This document shows, in pieces, positions 33,501-43,945 of a DNA stretch of 64,000 nt (position 1 is its first letter; the number at the start of each line of letters is the position of its first letter). The notes below the pieces were generated by a model. That model did no database searches. It had not been told where the DNA came from and worked only from the letters and a program-made list of their open reading frames with translations. The stretch is from the NCBI GenBank assembly GCA_977006965.1, contig OZ345373.1, forward strand, positions 1,364,001-1,428,000, given 5' to 3'. This DNA is from Phymatolithon calcareum. Lineage: Eukaryota > Rhodophyta > Florideophyceae > Hapalidiales. The translations under genes and the position numbers were made by a program.

Positions 33501-34102
33501 CCAAGCAGCGCCTCCAACTGTCTCGCCCTACTCATAACCGCGCCGGACACGTGCACCTCCTTCTTTTCACCCCGCCTCTCCCTCACCACGCCCGACGAGG
33601 GATGCCTCGGGGGTCTCGCCGCATACCGCTCCACCGAATTGGTCCTTCCATCCGCCGTCTTCGCCGCCGCGGCCGGAAACGCCGGCCACGGGGCCGGCTC
33701 AATAACCCTCGCAGCTGCAGCCGCGGCCGCCGTAGCGCCGCGAGCCTTTTCAATCCTGTCGCCGAAATTCTCAAGTCTCGCGGCGACCCAGTCGAGCGCG
33801 GCCGGATGCGCGGCCCCCTGCGGCGGGAGCGGGGCGGGCGCGAGCGCGTGCGCGACAGCCACCAGGCGCCAGAGCGCCGCGCGAGTCTGCGCGCGGGCGT
33901 CGCCGGCCGCCACGGCGGCGCTGCCGTCGCGCAGCGGCGGCGGAGGCGGCAGCGTGCGGGCGCGCCCAGAGGGGATTGGGGCGCGTGTGGCGGCGGCGTC
34001 GCGAGCTCGCGCGGCAGCCCAGGCGGCAGCGGCTATCCGCGGAGAGGTGCCCGAGGAAACTGGACTGGGCGTGGAGGGGGGCGCGCCGCGAAGGGTGGAC
34101 AT
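30536..34102 (-). CDS. CaMK-type serine/threonine protein kinase with long disordered N-terminus
   Basis: A single-exon gene of 1188 codons from ATG 34102 (MSTLRGAPPS). An upstream in-frame ATG at 34306 would add 68 atypical residues. Residues 1-640 are Ala/Pro-rich and then acidic, with a run of ten Pro near 216-228. The kinase domain spans about 651-924: Gly loop GEGGFSTV 658-665, Lys 689 in CAIKV, HRDVKPEN with Asp 785, DFG with Asp 807, APE ending at 834, and a terminal EHEWLKNN. All catalytic residues are present. The SEDPKATCKTMCGTPLYIAPE activation segment is CAMK-like. After the domain, RKRWKVAIQGVKAMNKFTRI (about 945-965) resembles the autoinhibitory, calmodulin-binding helix of CaMKs. 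There are no EF hands, so it is not a CDPK. It presumably phosphorylates Ser/Thr in a Ca2+ signalling path; substrates are unknown. Confidence 0.92.
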   Translation of the reverse strand: MSTLRGAPPSTPSPVSSGTSPRIAAAAWAAARARDAAATRAPIPSGRARTLPPPPPLRDGSAAVAAGDARAQTRAALWRLVAVAHALAPAPLPPQGAAHPAALDWVAARLENFGDRIEKARGATAAAAAAARVIEPAPWPAFPAAAAKTADGRTNSVERYAARPPRHPSSGVVRERRGEKKEVHVSGAVMSRARQLEALLGGAVPPAPAYSPARSRPPPPPPPPPPFRAARSVQHAAAAASSAVREGKEEKEQFEADKMEIDHMNVDHKAEERSASLDLPLSPKRAILELPLSPKPLPVAEQLPDRKLALEQPSEEQQLSDPEPKSAVQTPATSEEPGLLEQTTQEAQQVLQTSSSVPDRLPDRTHVLDQPGEGEELGDPGLELDPEPEPKSSAQTPVISEQPRLFEETQDGGQLSEWDKPFQLGSPPIVSKSQVPHQNALSTHLPLAEHRLQPGLPERIPVASDRDIVQIPFPSHLPLSPERPISPPVNHSEQQHQAGSCERNFTPASETLISPPVPLPLQRHAEPLMPPKSFAMEPFSGDADGIGKRALSDGSCDPEDMQLPKLPSGLDLPMSRDTSSASRAGEPGGHFIRLPSETSVLSRGSGGRARLRADYDRIYNRPTDAPFPQNESQIKIAGGDLFVDGPVEERWEMGKKIGEGGFSTVYRATRKAHERYVGDTATPKACAIKVISKRPEPFNRRMVEREVFSFRLLEMVGGQENIVRLYEVSEDEEHVYLVMELLEGGELFSRISERGNYTERDAANLVVSMLASLRFCHRLNLTHRDVKPENFVFLKKANNEAELKLTDFGIAHYSEDPKATCKTMCGTPLYIAPEVLFRQPYGAEADLWSLGVIVYIMLAGYPPFHDHDIVQLVKKIKYKPVAFDGPEWVLISEQGKQFLTNLLDKDKSNRMSAQQALEHEWLKNNCHAATKNVLEVAQVNIKSFVTRKRWKVAIQGVKAMNKFTRIVDSHNPLFSDYSGPPTSDSMAFGANGPQTPNAAALEEYQASAARNFTVATENTLDEADPGSLWQRLKRDRFLQPRRPQSRNTSRYSTSRDGMGRMEGGFGPSAELTPQSSCDSRTLRARDGRGESASLVALATSPEPLSSSMSSVDPVSGGMSKSAGALVRSESRRSRMLKLWKGRRLRVTSHVSEPNTGNGEGEERLGWRMHQSHHLQGRDGTRFKLFGRS

Positions 34103-34438
34103 GGCACCGCCGGATGGCGCATGCAGTGCTCCGTGCCAGAGTGAAGCGAAGGGAAGAGTGCGGAAGGGCTGCCGTGCATGCAGGCGACATGGTAGGCCGT
34201 ACAGGGTACAGGGAGATGCCACGTGGCGGGAAAGATGCGACGGGTGATTTTCTGGGTGTGAATTCAGTATTTGAAAAAATTTCGGATTTGTTCCATTGCC
34301 GTACACGGCTTACAGTATCAAACATACGATGCACTGCATGCACGTTACGTGAACTCACGACTGGAAGGAACATTACAGTGTGTAACTGTAAGCGCCTCAG
34401 GTTCTATTCAACTTCGATCGCAGACGGATAACGCTTGC

Positions 34439-34685
34439 TCAGGGCTGGCATCCAATATATTGAATTGCCAATATATTGCACTAGATTTCTATTGGAGCTA
34501 TTGTAAGAGGTTGACATTATTGCAATACATATTGAGATTGATTGGTATTCGCAGACGCATATCCTGAATGTGACACAGATTTTCGATATTACCATCATAT
34601 GGCCGGTCATCTTCTATTGCAATTCTTATTGCAAAGAAGTCGCCGTCACTGCTATTGCACTGTTCTCACCAATCAATAAAAATAC
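34439..34685 (+). repeat. Copy B of the inverted roughly 250-bp repeat
   Basis: Reverse-complement partner of 29491-29756. It ends on the + strand in CCAATCAATAAAAATAC, mirroring copy A. By eye the two copies agree at about 80 per cent of positions, with small indels. It begins about 130 bases upstream of the outermost possible kinase start. Confidence 0.85.
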
Positions 34686-34826
34686 GAGAAAATTCGCTAC
34701 ATGGACCGAAAAAGTTGGCGAAATTCGCTAAATCAACACCCTTTTCAAAAGCTACTACTCGTTATGATACAAAGTGCATTCTATACAAATAAACTTGTCA
34801 GAAAAAGTATAATTTTATTTCCGGCG

Positions 34827-35647
34827 CTACTCTTCAGGCTTTAGCTCCTCGTCGCAAGTAGCATCTTCGTCATCGCAGGCGGTGAGGTCAATTATTATGG
34901 ACTGAGACGCTTTGCCGATTTGTTTTCGCTTCGCCTCAACAATATTGTGGATGTTCGGCCTGGCGCATGTCTGCGAGAAATGACCGGGTTTTTCGCAGGA
35001 GGAGCAGTGACGGGCCCTCATTTTAGACGGCAAGTAGGGCGTCTTGCGCTTGCAGCCTGACTTAGCGACAAGGTCAAACGGCACCAAATTATCCTGTACT
35101 GGCTGGTCACCAGTGACCGCAACAAGGTTGATGCCGCCCTCGTGCTGCTTGGCCCTCATTCTCAACAGCCATGCGTCCCCGAACCAGTCGAACGCGACCT
35201 GATGCTGCGCCAAGCGTCTAGAAGCGTACAAAAGCACAGCTATGACGTGGCTACACAGCCGCTGATGCTCTTCAAATTGCGGCAAGAGCATGTAGCGCAG
35301 TAGTCGCTCTTAACTACCACCTGGAATGGTGTCACTTCGCAGCTAACAAAACACCTCAGCATGTCACTTTCGATGATCTCCTGCTCAGCAGCTTCTCCGC
35401 TCGGAGGTTTTTTCTGGTGTTTCTTGTAGCAGTAAGGCAAGAGGAACTTGGACGTCATTATCTTGCGAGTAATGCGGCCGCGTTTGAAGCGATCGTCAAA
35501 CATTTGCCCAATTACAGAGGCCAAAATGATGCAAATAGGATCCGCACGCACCTTGACGAGTGCACTGTTGGTCTGCTCAGCGCTCCATCGACGCTCGGCA
35601 GCGCACAGAGATTCACTCTGAAGGCACAAGCTTTGCGCTGGCTGCAA
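34827..35647 (-). pseudogene. MULE (Mutator-like) transposase C-terminal half: SWIM finger plus CCHC knuckle
   Basis: 35647-35300 encodes SAEQTNSALVKVRADPICII, the block that follows the catalytic domain in MULE transposases. It then encodes the start of a SWIM zinc finger (YCATCSC). A frameshift near 35285 moves the rest to the frame 35291-34827, which supplies the other SWIM ligands (QFEEHQRLCSHVIAVL, Cys-x-His). It then holds a retroviral-type zinc knuckle CSSCEKPGHFSQTC (CX2CX4HX4C) and an acidic tail. SWIM and CCHC fingers are both known at the C-terminus of MULE proteins. The catalytic DDE core is not found upstream, so the copy is truncated as well as frameshifted. Confidence 0.75.
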
Positions 35648-36078
35648 ATGACGCGCGCTGTGTAGCGAATTTCCTCATTTTGAATTGATTGCAGCCAGCT
35701 ACGAAAATTCTGTCCTCTAAATTTGTCCGGCCTTGCTGTTCTCAACGAGCGGTTGCTCGAATATAAGTTAATAAATGAATGACTTGCGTTATGTAATTGT
35801 TGCTGTAGTCCTGTGACAGCAGTCCGCAAGTTCTGAATAACTTGTGCCTGCTGTTGTTGCTGTTTTTGTTTACAACCTTTCCTTTGATACTTTAGCGATT
35901 TGCTAATCGTACAAGTACTTAGCTTCGGAGCTTTTGATATGCTGGTGAACTTCTTGATGTCTCTCGTTTGATATGGAAGATTCAAAGAGCGTTCCATAGC
36001 GATCTTTCGATTTTTGTTCTCGTCGCCCAATTTGTGGGTATCAAAAATCACCTTATTCTTATACCACGTATAACACAA
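35512..36078 (-). other. Doubtful frame upstream of the MULE relic
   Basis: A 188-codon frame with a Gln-rich helical stretch (KQKQQQQQAQVIQNLRTAV) overlaps the MULE relic in another frame. Only the last part could be MULE sequence read out of frame. The first part has no recognisable motif. Confidence 0.2.
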
Positions 36079-36580
36079 TCAGACTGAATATTTAACCAGT
36101 TAGAAGTGTATTCTCCAAATCGAGGATCTCTCGGCCGAAACCCTTCTCGTTTATGAGAACGTTGATATGATTTTTTGAAATGTTACGATCGGTAAAGGAT
36201 TAGCTTGGCTCTTTTAGATAGCCACAAATATTAGAGGAAGTAACCGTCCTACCCATACGTCGGCAGGTTTTAACATGCAATGCGATTTTTAATTAAAAAT
36301 TTACTTTCCTTCCCACCATTTTCAAAACTTTTCAGGTGAAGCAGTATGCCGCCACGACAAGCGTCACCTAGAGGCGAAGTCGGTGATGATTGCCTCAAAA
36401 ACAAACAGTTAGGGGGGGACACAGGGCACCCTCGTTTTTGGCCGAAAAAGCGAGAATGTCTTTATGTCGGCAACGGTGCGTGGCACAAAATTTTTAATTC
36501 AAGTAAAGGACATATCAGTACACATCAGGTTCTGCGCTCCCGTTGGGAGCATCAGTCGGAGTCTTCCCTACCAAGCTCGA

Positions 36581-38273
36581 CTAACACCACGCCATCTCGC
36601 GTGCTCGTTTGGCGGAGACTCGCAACCGGGTTTTCATCACTCGGTCCCGGCAGCTTCTCGCGAGTGCCTCGCGCTTCAGTGCGGGGCGCGGCGCAACGTC
36701 AACCAATCGCCTCAAATCGGCGGCAGGCTCTTTGTTCGCGCGGCGATTCTCTTCCGCCTCGAGCTCCTCCAGGGTTCTCACGTTGTTTCTCCGAGAAGCG
36801 CGCCTCTCGAGCGCGGCGAGGACAACCTCTGATGTGAGATGGGCCCCGGGTTTCGTGTCAATGCGGATGGTTCCTCATCTCCAGTGTCGATGTTCCGGAG
36901 CAGAGAATGTCCGCGTTGCCGAAAGGAACTCAGCAAATCGGTGAGTTTCACATCGCTTTCGGTTGACGCACTGTTCTCAAAGACATGGTCCAGCGCGCTG
37001 ATATTCCTACCCATTTCGTGGGCATCCCAAATTCCTGGGCGTTTTAATCCATTGCGAATGTTTGAAGGGCACACGGAGGAATAGTATGCGGTTGTTATAC
37101 AGCATGTAATATCAAAAGCATCGATTGTGGCTTTCTGAAGAGCGAACGCGTGTACCTCTCTTTGCAAGATTGACTTGTATGAGGAAAATACAGACACGTC
37201 GAGGGGCTGGAGGACATGCAACATTTGCGACAGCATGGCAATAACAATGATGCCGTTATCATTGAAGAAGTTTAGAGTTTTAAACTGTCTGTGGGAACCA
37301 TAGCCGTCAAGAACAAGTAAAATCTTCTGATTGTTTTGACGAAGTTCTTCGGTTTCTATTGCAAAATTTTTCGCCAGTCAGATAATGTCTGCGTTAACTC
37401 CCGGAATTTCCCTCTGGTACAAGTAGCATGGCGGAAGGAATGTATGAAGTGTCTGCACAACACCTTTAGCGCGCCGGTAGTGCGCTTGTTTTACAGGGAA
37501 CACAATCACTGGCTTGTAAGCCACTCCAGCAGCAGACACGACAGCCATGAGCGTAGTTCTGTCTAGACTCCCCTTTGTTGGTACAGCGGCGTGGATGAGC
37601 TCCTGACTAGGGCTGCCAATTCCTTTGCGCAAGCTCCTGCCCACCATTTTTTCAAAAGATGAGCCGGACTGATCCATGTTGAACACAAAGCGTGCATCAT
37701 GAATTCCGAATCGATCCATTGCCTCCTGTACTCGTGCTATGTGCTCAGCTACGTGCTGCTTAGTCACGGCTCCGACACGCTTGTTGTCGATAACACGGAC
37801 GGACTTGTACGTCAACTGGTGCCGATCCCTGAAGGAATCAACCCACGTATGCGAGGGGAGATTGTTCACAAAGTTGATTCGTTTCTGTCGGTGGTGTGGA
37901 AGCATTCCCACGTAGTGTCCGACGAGATCCCGGAGACTGGACTTAGTCAGTGGCGTGTTGTTGTTAGCAAGTAACGCACTGCATCCACCATTAGCTTTTC
38001 TTCCGCATGCGAAAGGGTGGTCGGACGGTCCATTGGGGCACGGGGGATGATAACATCATCTTCATCGACAGGCTGGCGGTCCGGACAAGTTGCAGCCCAA
38101 CGCATATACGCGCGCGGAATCACGCCAGAGGGGATGCTGAATTGAGAGGAAAGGACAGACCATGGAGTTCCTTTTGAGAATCGAGCAAAGACAGCTTTTT
38201 GAAGTGTAAGTTGAGGCGCCATGATGCGCTTCTCCATGATAGATGCGCGAAAAAAGCGCCTTCCCGATGTCAT
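36581..38273 (-). pseudogene. pogo/Tigger (Tc1/mariner superfamily) transposase, lightly broken
   Basis: Reading leftwards: 38273-37950 is a helix-turn-helix-like N-terminus (APQLTLQKAVFARFSKGTPW). A frameshift near 37955 follows, then a CENP-B/Tc5-like DNA-binding segment (HTWVDSFRDRHQLTYKSVRV). The DDE_1 catalytic domain has its first Asp in FNMDQSGSSFEK (codon 37672-37674), the second in LVLDGYGSH (37306-37308) and the third in LQPLDVSVF (37198-37200), a DD35D spacing within the pogo range. One in-frame TGA lies at 37375-37377. A further frame change near 36780 leads into a charged tail ending at 36581. All three catalytic Asp remain, so this is a recent casualty or could be an assembly error. 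Confidence 0.85.
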
Positions 38274-38289
38274 ATTCCAACATTTTTGG

Positions 38290-39880
38290 GATCACTAGAA
38301 AAGTCTAAGTCTCCGGCGTTCAGAACTGGGATTATTTCGCCGGAAAGCTGTTTTGGTTTCGAATGTCAACACTTAGAGCGAAATCAATCTTGGTAAAAGC
38401 AAGAGATTTGCAAAAATATATGCGAAGTTTTAATGTAAAAAACGATGTCGCTTTATGTAAATCTGCCGACTTATAGGTAGGACGGTTACGGCCAATGAGC
38501 TTGTTCTCGCAAATGGCCTTGACTTTCGGAACGCTTTCGAGAGCGTTAAATTTTAACGCCTTTCTAAAGGTCTCTTCTCTTTTAATTTTACGATAAATTT
38601 CTGGTGCGTCTACGATTACAATAATTTCGATTAGTTTTTGAGAAATTTCGGTAACTTCCATATTATTGGATATTTTTTCGATCGGGTAGCTCGAGAAGAC
38701 ATTAGTTTTAGGGTCCGATGGTGACATATTCTTGAAAATTTGGTATGATTGGTCCGTAGAAGCGTTCGATGGGTCATCAGATCCGTTTTCTGGCCTTTCG
38801 GATGTCTTTGACTTGTTTTCGGATTTTTCTTCCGTAATTCAAATGTTCAGAAATTTTCATAGAATTTGATTGGTTAGTGACCGTGTTTTTTGGAGCTACC
38901 AATTATAAATACTTTTTGTTATAATTTAGTTATTATAATTATTTTTGGGATTTTGTTCGAACTTTTAAATTTTAGAATGGAATATTTCTTTACTTTTTTG
39001 CTTTTGGTTTTCTTTTGTGGTCGAGAGGTACTAGACTTAATGTCCTTTGAACACTTTCCGACCATGCTCCGAGTTGTTTGCTTCTCTTCAGTCTTGCCTT
39101 CTCAGGCAAAGTGCGACGTCGGATCGTCTTATATAGACGTCGATCGCATCTTCCATTCTATGCAAAACCTATTTTTAAATATAAAAAGCCTGATCTATAT
39201 TCCATTTCCTATTTCCATTCTGAAGATTATTAGAATCTAATTTAGACCAATTAAACTACGTTAAACAGTAACTTTGCAATGACACTTGTAACACCCATTT
39301 ATTTGCATACGTTGCACTAATCTTGTACTACAGGTGTAACATTTGGTGTAATACGAAACGTAGCACGCTGTAGCTCGGATTGGAAAAAGTGGACGCCCAG
39401 TCTTTTTTAATCCACCGGTGCCTGTCCAGAGATTAGGGTTAATTTGTTTTTCGTGCCGCATGGATTTATCTCACCGTTCGCTCGATAGCGTTCAGGGCTT
39501 GCGGAGAGCGAATTGCAAAGTCTGGCCTAACTTACAGAATAGAGCGGACGTTGGAGACGTTTCTTTTTTATCTGGTGACGAGAGAAGGAAAGCCGAGAAA
39601 AGAAATTAGGCGAAGAAAGCGTCCAGGGATCGTGCTAAAAAGAGGGAGAAGAGAAAAGTGAAGCAAGGGGTTTGCCATATTAAGTTTATTACGCTTAGTG
39701 ACTAGCTTCATCGTGCTTCTAGGTGCAAACATGAGCTTCAAAAGCGTCTTAAAACGCATGCAATGGAGCAAGCCCCCCTCGTCAAATGAAAATCCAACAG
39801 CTCCGGCGCTCTGAACGTGGCTGGCAGACGTTCCATTTGCATTCCATGGAAATTTCGACCGGGCAGGCGGCGATGTCGAT
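38290..39880. other. AT-rich spacer with no supported gene
   Basis: A clear drop in GC content against the flanks. The frames 38332-38727 (-) and 38890-39240 (+) are open, but their Ile/Phe/Lys/Asn-rich translation is what AT-rich sequence gives by chance. No motif recognised. Confidence 0.4.
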
Positions 39881-39887
39881 TGCCGAC

Positions 39888-40100
39888 TGTGGCGTCCAAC
39901 GCCACTATCATAATCTCAATTTCCTATAAGACTAGCTCCCTTCAAATTGCCATTACAGCTTGCATTTACAGCAAGCCCTTACTGATAGTATTACAGTCAT
40001 TGCAGTACCGTAGGTTTCGATGCGTACTTACACCATGAAGGATCACCAAGGACAAACCCAAGAACCGCTGCTTTCAGCTTACAGATGCATACACTGTGCC
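39888..40100 (+). repeat. Ty3/gypsy LTR relic (solo or truncated)
   Basis: Starts TGTGGCGTCCAACGCCACTA. The same 5' end is found at 51928 directly after the polypurine tract of the decayed gypsy element, and a more diverged copy lies at 45252. The match to the 51928 copy covers about 50 bases. The match to 45252 also includes a block near 40040 (GATCACCAAGGACAAACCC). The right end is not determined. Confidence 0.6.
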
Positions 40101-40102
40101 AC

Positions 40103-40384
40103 TTACACTGTAAGCATTACCGTTCGCCAATCAAAGCGCGTAACGGCGTCTGGAGAGATGTAAAAGTGGGATATCTGGACGGACAGTCCAGCATATCCCA
40201 AATATACCTCAAGATCCGCCACTTCTGCCTTGTACCCGAGATTAGTCCCTCGCATTGTTACCTTTATCTCAAAACGTGTATTGTAGACACGTAGTGCTGC
40301 ACGAGTGTAATGAGGGACATTTACACTCTCAGTGATAACATAACGACCAATTGCGATTACCAGTCCAGAATCGGTTCCTGCCAT
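40103..40384 (-). CDS. Small hypothetical frame near the LTR relic
   Basis: A 93-codon frame from ATG 40384 with a balanced, protein-like composition (SGLVIAIGRYVITESVNVPH; KAEVADLEVYLGYAGLSVQI). Family unknown. It may be part of a longer LTR rather than a gene. Confidence 0.25.
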   Translation of the reverse strand: MAGTDSGLVIAIGRYVITESVNVPHYTRAALRVYNTRFEIKVTMRGTNLGYKAEVADLEVYLGYAGLSVQISHFYISPDAVTRFDWRTVMLTV

Positions 40385-40687
40385 CTGTTCAACGGGGAGT
40401 GAAATTGCACGCCCCTGTCCTATTCAAGCGGCGATACATATTGCAACTAGTTCAACAATAAATTTGTTATATCTCTGATAAAATGAGGTTTTAGTACTAA
40501 AATGATTAAGTGTTTCGGATACATTTCAAAATGAATTTTTTTTTCAAGTTCCACTAAACTGGAATACAATAATTAGGAGAATTTTAAATCAGACTTTTTT
40601 CTTTCGCTTTTATAACCTTCGCAAACTGACTTAAAAAAATTAAATACATTCCTCTCACAACCTCTGGAGCGAGTAGTTTCAAAACAA

Positions 40688-41260
40688 AAAAATGAATGAA
40701 AATAAATGAAAATAAATAACGATGAATGACAACGAAAGAAAACGAATGACAATGAATGAAAATAAATGAAAATAAATGAAAATAAATGAAAATAAATGAA
40801 AATAAATGAAAATAAATGAAAATAAATGAAAATAAATGACAATGAATGAAAATAAATGACAATGAATGAAAATAAATGACAATGAAAATAAATGACAATG
40901 AAAATAAATGAAAATGAATGAAAATGAATGAAAATAAATGAAAATGAATGAAAATAAATAAAAATGAATGAAAATGAATGAAAATGAATGAAAATGAATG
41001 AAAATGAATGAAAATGAATGAAAATGAATGAAAATGAATGAAAATGAATGAAAATGAATGAAAATGAATGAAAATGAATGAAAATGAATGAAAATGAATG
41101 AAAATGAATGAAAATGAATGAAAATGAATGAAAATGAATGAAAATGAATGAAAATGAATGAAAATGAATGAAAATGAATGAAAATGAATGAAAATGAATG
41201 AAAATGAATGAAAATGAATGAAAATGAATGAAAATGAATGAAAATGAATGAAAAGGAATG
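40688..41260. repeat. 10-bp satellite (AAAATGAATG)n, about 570 bp
   Basis: 28 perfect copies of the 10-mer run from 40971 to 41250. The left flank (40688-40970) is a degenerate zone of AAAATAAATG, ACAATGAATG and shorter variants. The - strand has no stop codons because of the period, which creates a long artificial frame of Phe/Ser/His/Ile repeats. An AAAA tract occurs every 10 bp, close to one DNA helical turn. Confidence 0.97.
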
Positions 41261-41261
41261 A

Positions 41262-42077
41262 AAACCGCCATCAGCCACATCATACCGTTCCCCACAAAGA
41301 TCTCCTTTTTGCCAGGATGATCGAAAGTAGGAAATCGGCGCACTCTGTGTTCGGCTTCTCTCAGCTGATTCGGGCTCTGCTGTGCGCTCAAAATATTCAC
41401 GTTCCTGTACGGTACAGTTGTGGGCATAGTGTCGTCGAAGAACCGCACCCACTTCCCTTCTGCCACCTCGGCTTCCCATCCGTCTCCCATTCCACTCTCA
41501 TCGCTGTTCCTTTCCTCACAGTCGGGGCCGCCTACTGAAACCCGTCCCCCACATTCCTTAGCGCACGAAACCCATCTATAAGGCAGTTTTCCCCGTCCAC
41601 CCGGTCCTGCTTTTCCTCCTCATCCACAAGGGTCTCCACAGGATTTGATCGCGTTTTGCCATGGCGGGATAATTCATCTTGCCCGTTGTTTTCGTTTCCA
41701 AACTCTTCACCACTAAGGTTATTGTCGGCGTGGTTCCAAGCCGGCTCATCACGCTGAGAACCTGGTGTCCGCACTCGGAGCCTCATCTTCACTGAGCTTT
41801 TGCCCGCCGGATCGAACGACCTTGCCGCAGTCCGCAGCGGTTCAGCAGAGCTCGACGGTGCAGAGCGTGCCGCGCGGGGAGGCGTATTCTCACCCTCCGA
41901 GCAGGAAGGGTTTGATTCGCTAGACGAGGAGTCGGATGAGCTATATTCCTCTATGCCGTGCCCCTTTCGCTCTGCTCATCCAGCATCTACAGCAATAGTC
42001 GAGATAACCGCGTCCATCACGCCACAGATCAGCCTCACCGCTGTCAAGAATCTTATCCGTGCATCATTTTCGGCCAT
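41262..42077 (-). pseudogene. Decayed hypothetical gene cut off by the satellite
   Basis: From ATG 42077 the frame reads MAENDARIRFLTAVRLICGV, meets a TGA after 33 codons, then continues in frame through an acidic Ser-rich stretch (YSSSDSSSSESNPSCSEGE) to a stop at 41532. Coding-like sequence resumes in another frame (41490 onward, GWEAEVAEGKWVRFFDD) and runs straight into the satellite at 41260. Family unknown; the acidic Ser/Glu composition suggests a nuclear or gag-like protein. Confidence 0.35.
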
Positions 42078-42079
42078 CG

Positions 42080-43940
42080 CTTTTGTTACGCTCGCGAATG
42101 AGCTCGTCTTTTAGTACTATGATTTGTCGATGTCCTTCTCCTTTTCAGAATTTATGGTCTCTGTTTCTTGAGGTGTTTTTTATGAACCCTTCTTTTCTTC
42201 CTTTCTTTTATTGAAGACAGCATCCATCTTAAAGCTTTTAATCGAACAGCAAGTTGCTCCGCTGCATGCTGCGTACCACTTTCTTCGCCTTCATGTGAAT
42301 GCTCCCTGCTTTCACAACCAACTGGTACAGGCATTTACTCTCTTTGTTGTGTTTCGGGCATCTGCCCTGTTGCTTGGTTGCTGGAAAGCGCTCGCGCCAG
42401 GTCGGCGCGACATTCCTGTACTACTAAAGAAAGAATGAATTGAATGAATGACATTTATCAATTTCTGATCAAAATGCAAATGGATTGTGATTTGAGGAAT
42501 AATTTTTTGATATAAATCTTTTAATATCGATGAACATTGTGAATTTATATTCCTCAGTAACATTTTAAGCTATTTGGAGGACGGACTTGGAGAAGACACT
42601 ACGCCCTCGTCAAGTCTACCTTGATGCCGCTCCTGGAGCGGCAGCATTTAACTCGCGCTCGCCTACGGCACTAGCCACTTCCGCGGACATCGCACAGTAA
42701 AGTAGCAGCGCACAGCACCGGGGCAAGGCTGCAACGCTCTGTACACGTGTCAATCTCCGCCCCGCTCTTCCGCATAAAAACCTCATCCGTCCAACCTCTG
42801 TCCCTTCCCGCTGGGCGAATAAGCGGCAGCTTCCGATTGACGACGATAGTATCATAGCACAGACGCAACTTTGGAGTTGTCGAATGCATCACCTATGTTG
42901 GTACTTTTGTATCATAAACGGATTGAAGATATTAGTTTTGATTTCGTTACATATATTCGAATAAAGTGAGGAATAATAGTCGTATTACGGTGCATCCACG
43001 TCGACGACCGGATGCAGATGAGGGCGCGAAAAAACTATTGAAGTTTTACTCTCAAAGCTATCATAGTACCGTACTGTATATCTATGAAGATTTCAGCTTC
43101 CAAATTAGAAAGAGCATAACAGTATTTTCAATTAGGGACCAAATGTGCACGCTCTTGCATTCAAAGCGATAATTGTGAACACGTGCCGTGTTGGAAGATA
43201 GGGCCAAATCTGCTTGGCCATGCCTTTCGTTCACTAAGAAAGTCTAGTCGAGAGGAGTTTCTCCTGGAAGTACTGTAGGTGCAGAGTACACAGATTCGTT
43301 GCGTCTAAGATTGAGAAGCCCTCATCATGAAGACGTACAGAACAGTACTAAATCTACTGTTCTGTAGTAGGATGTGGTAAATGAAGATTTTTCTTAAAGT
43401 TATGTGCTGTAGAAAGAGGATATGTGCCTAATTTTTGAAATATTCTATTCACCGTATTGATCTCTGCAATAATTTAGTCTTCTTTTATGTATTTCGAATT
43501 GAAGCAAGCATTTTTCAATTGCCAAACGATATGTATTGAAAGCTGGTGCAACTGCTTCCCGTATTGTTTGTAGGTAACCTTCAAGAGCCCCCACACACAA
43601 GCTCTGGCTATGAGAGCGCTCCTCGACGCTTTTTATCGCACATTTAACGTTGTGAATATCGTCTCATGGGTTGGTCACCACAAAGCCGTGTCAACATCCG
43701 CCGTGGTCGAGGTTTCCATGTGTGGTGGAAGAGCCTCATTTGAGTAGCCGTTCGCTCGTTCTTTCCCTCCCGTTGACGCTTGCACTCTGAATCAATCACG
43801 TCCGTGCTAACTTACTGATCATTTCTGCTGGTCATAGCTGTTGCAGGGAGAAACAGATGTGCAATTCACCATCCCAAAAGTCTGCATTCTGGATTTTCTT
43901 CCAGCAGAGCGCTCATCTTTCTCATTTCTCTCGTTGATAA
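42080..43940. other. Spacer, no supported gene
   Basis: Short frames on both strands without motifs. A small perfect hairpin (ACAGAACAGTA / TACTGTTCTGT) lies at 43337-43365. Confidence 0.4.
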
Positions 43941-43945
43941 CGCTC

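Noticed and set aside
33551-34247. Two + strand Arg/Ala-rich frames
   Set aside because: Antisense of the GC-rich 5' part of the kinase gene.
38890-39240. Hydrophobic + strand frame that could look like membrane segments
   Set aside because: AT-rich sequence gives Ile/Phe/Leu-rich translations by chance.
40573-41490. 305-codon - strand frame of Phe/Ser/His/Ile repeats
   Set aside because: Created by the 10-bp satellite, which lacks stops on that strand; not a protein gene.
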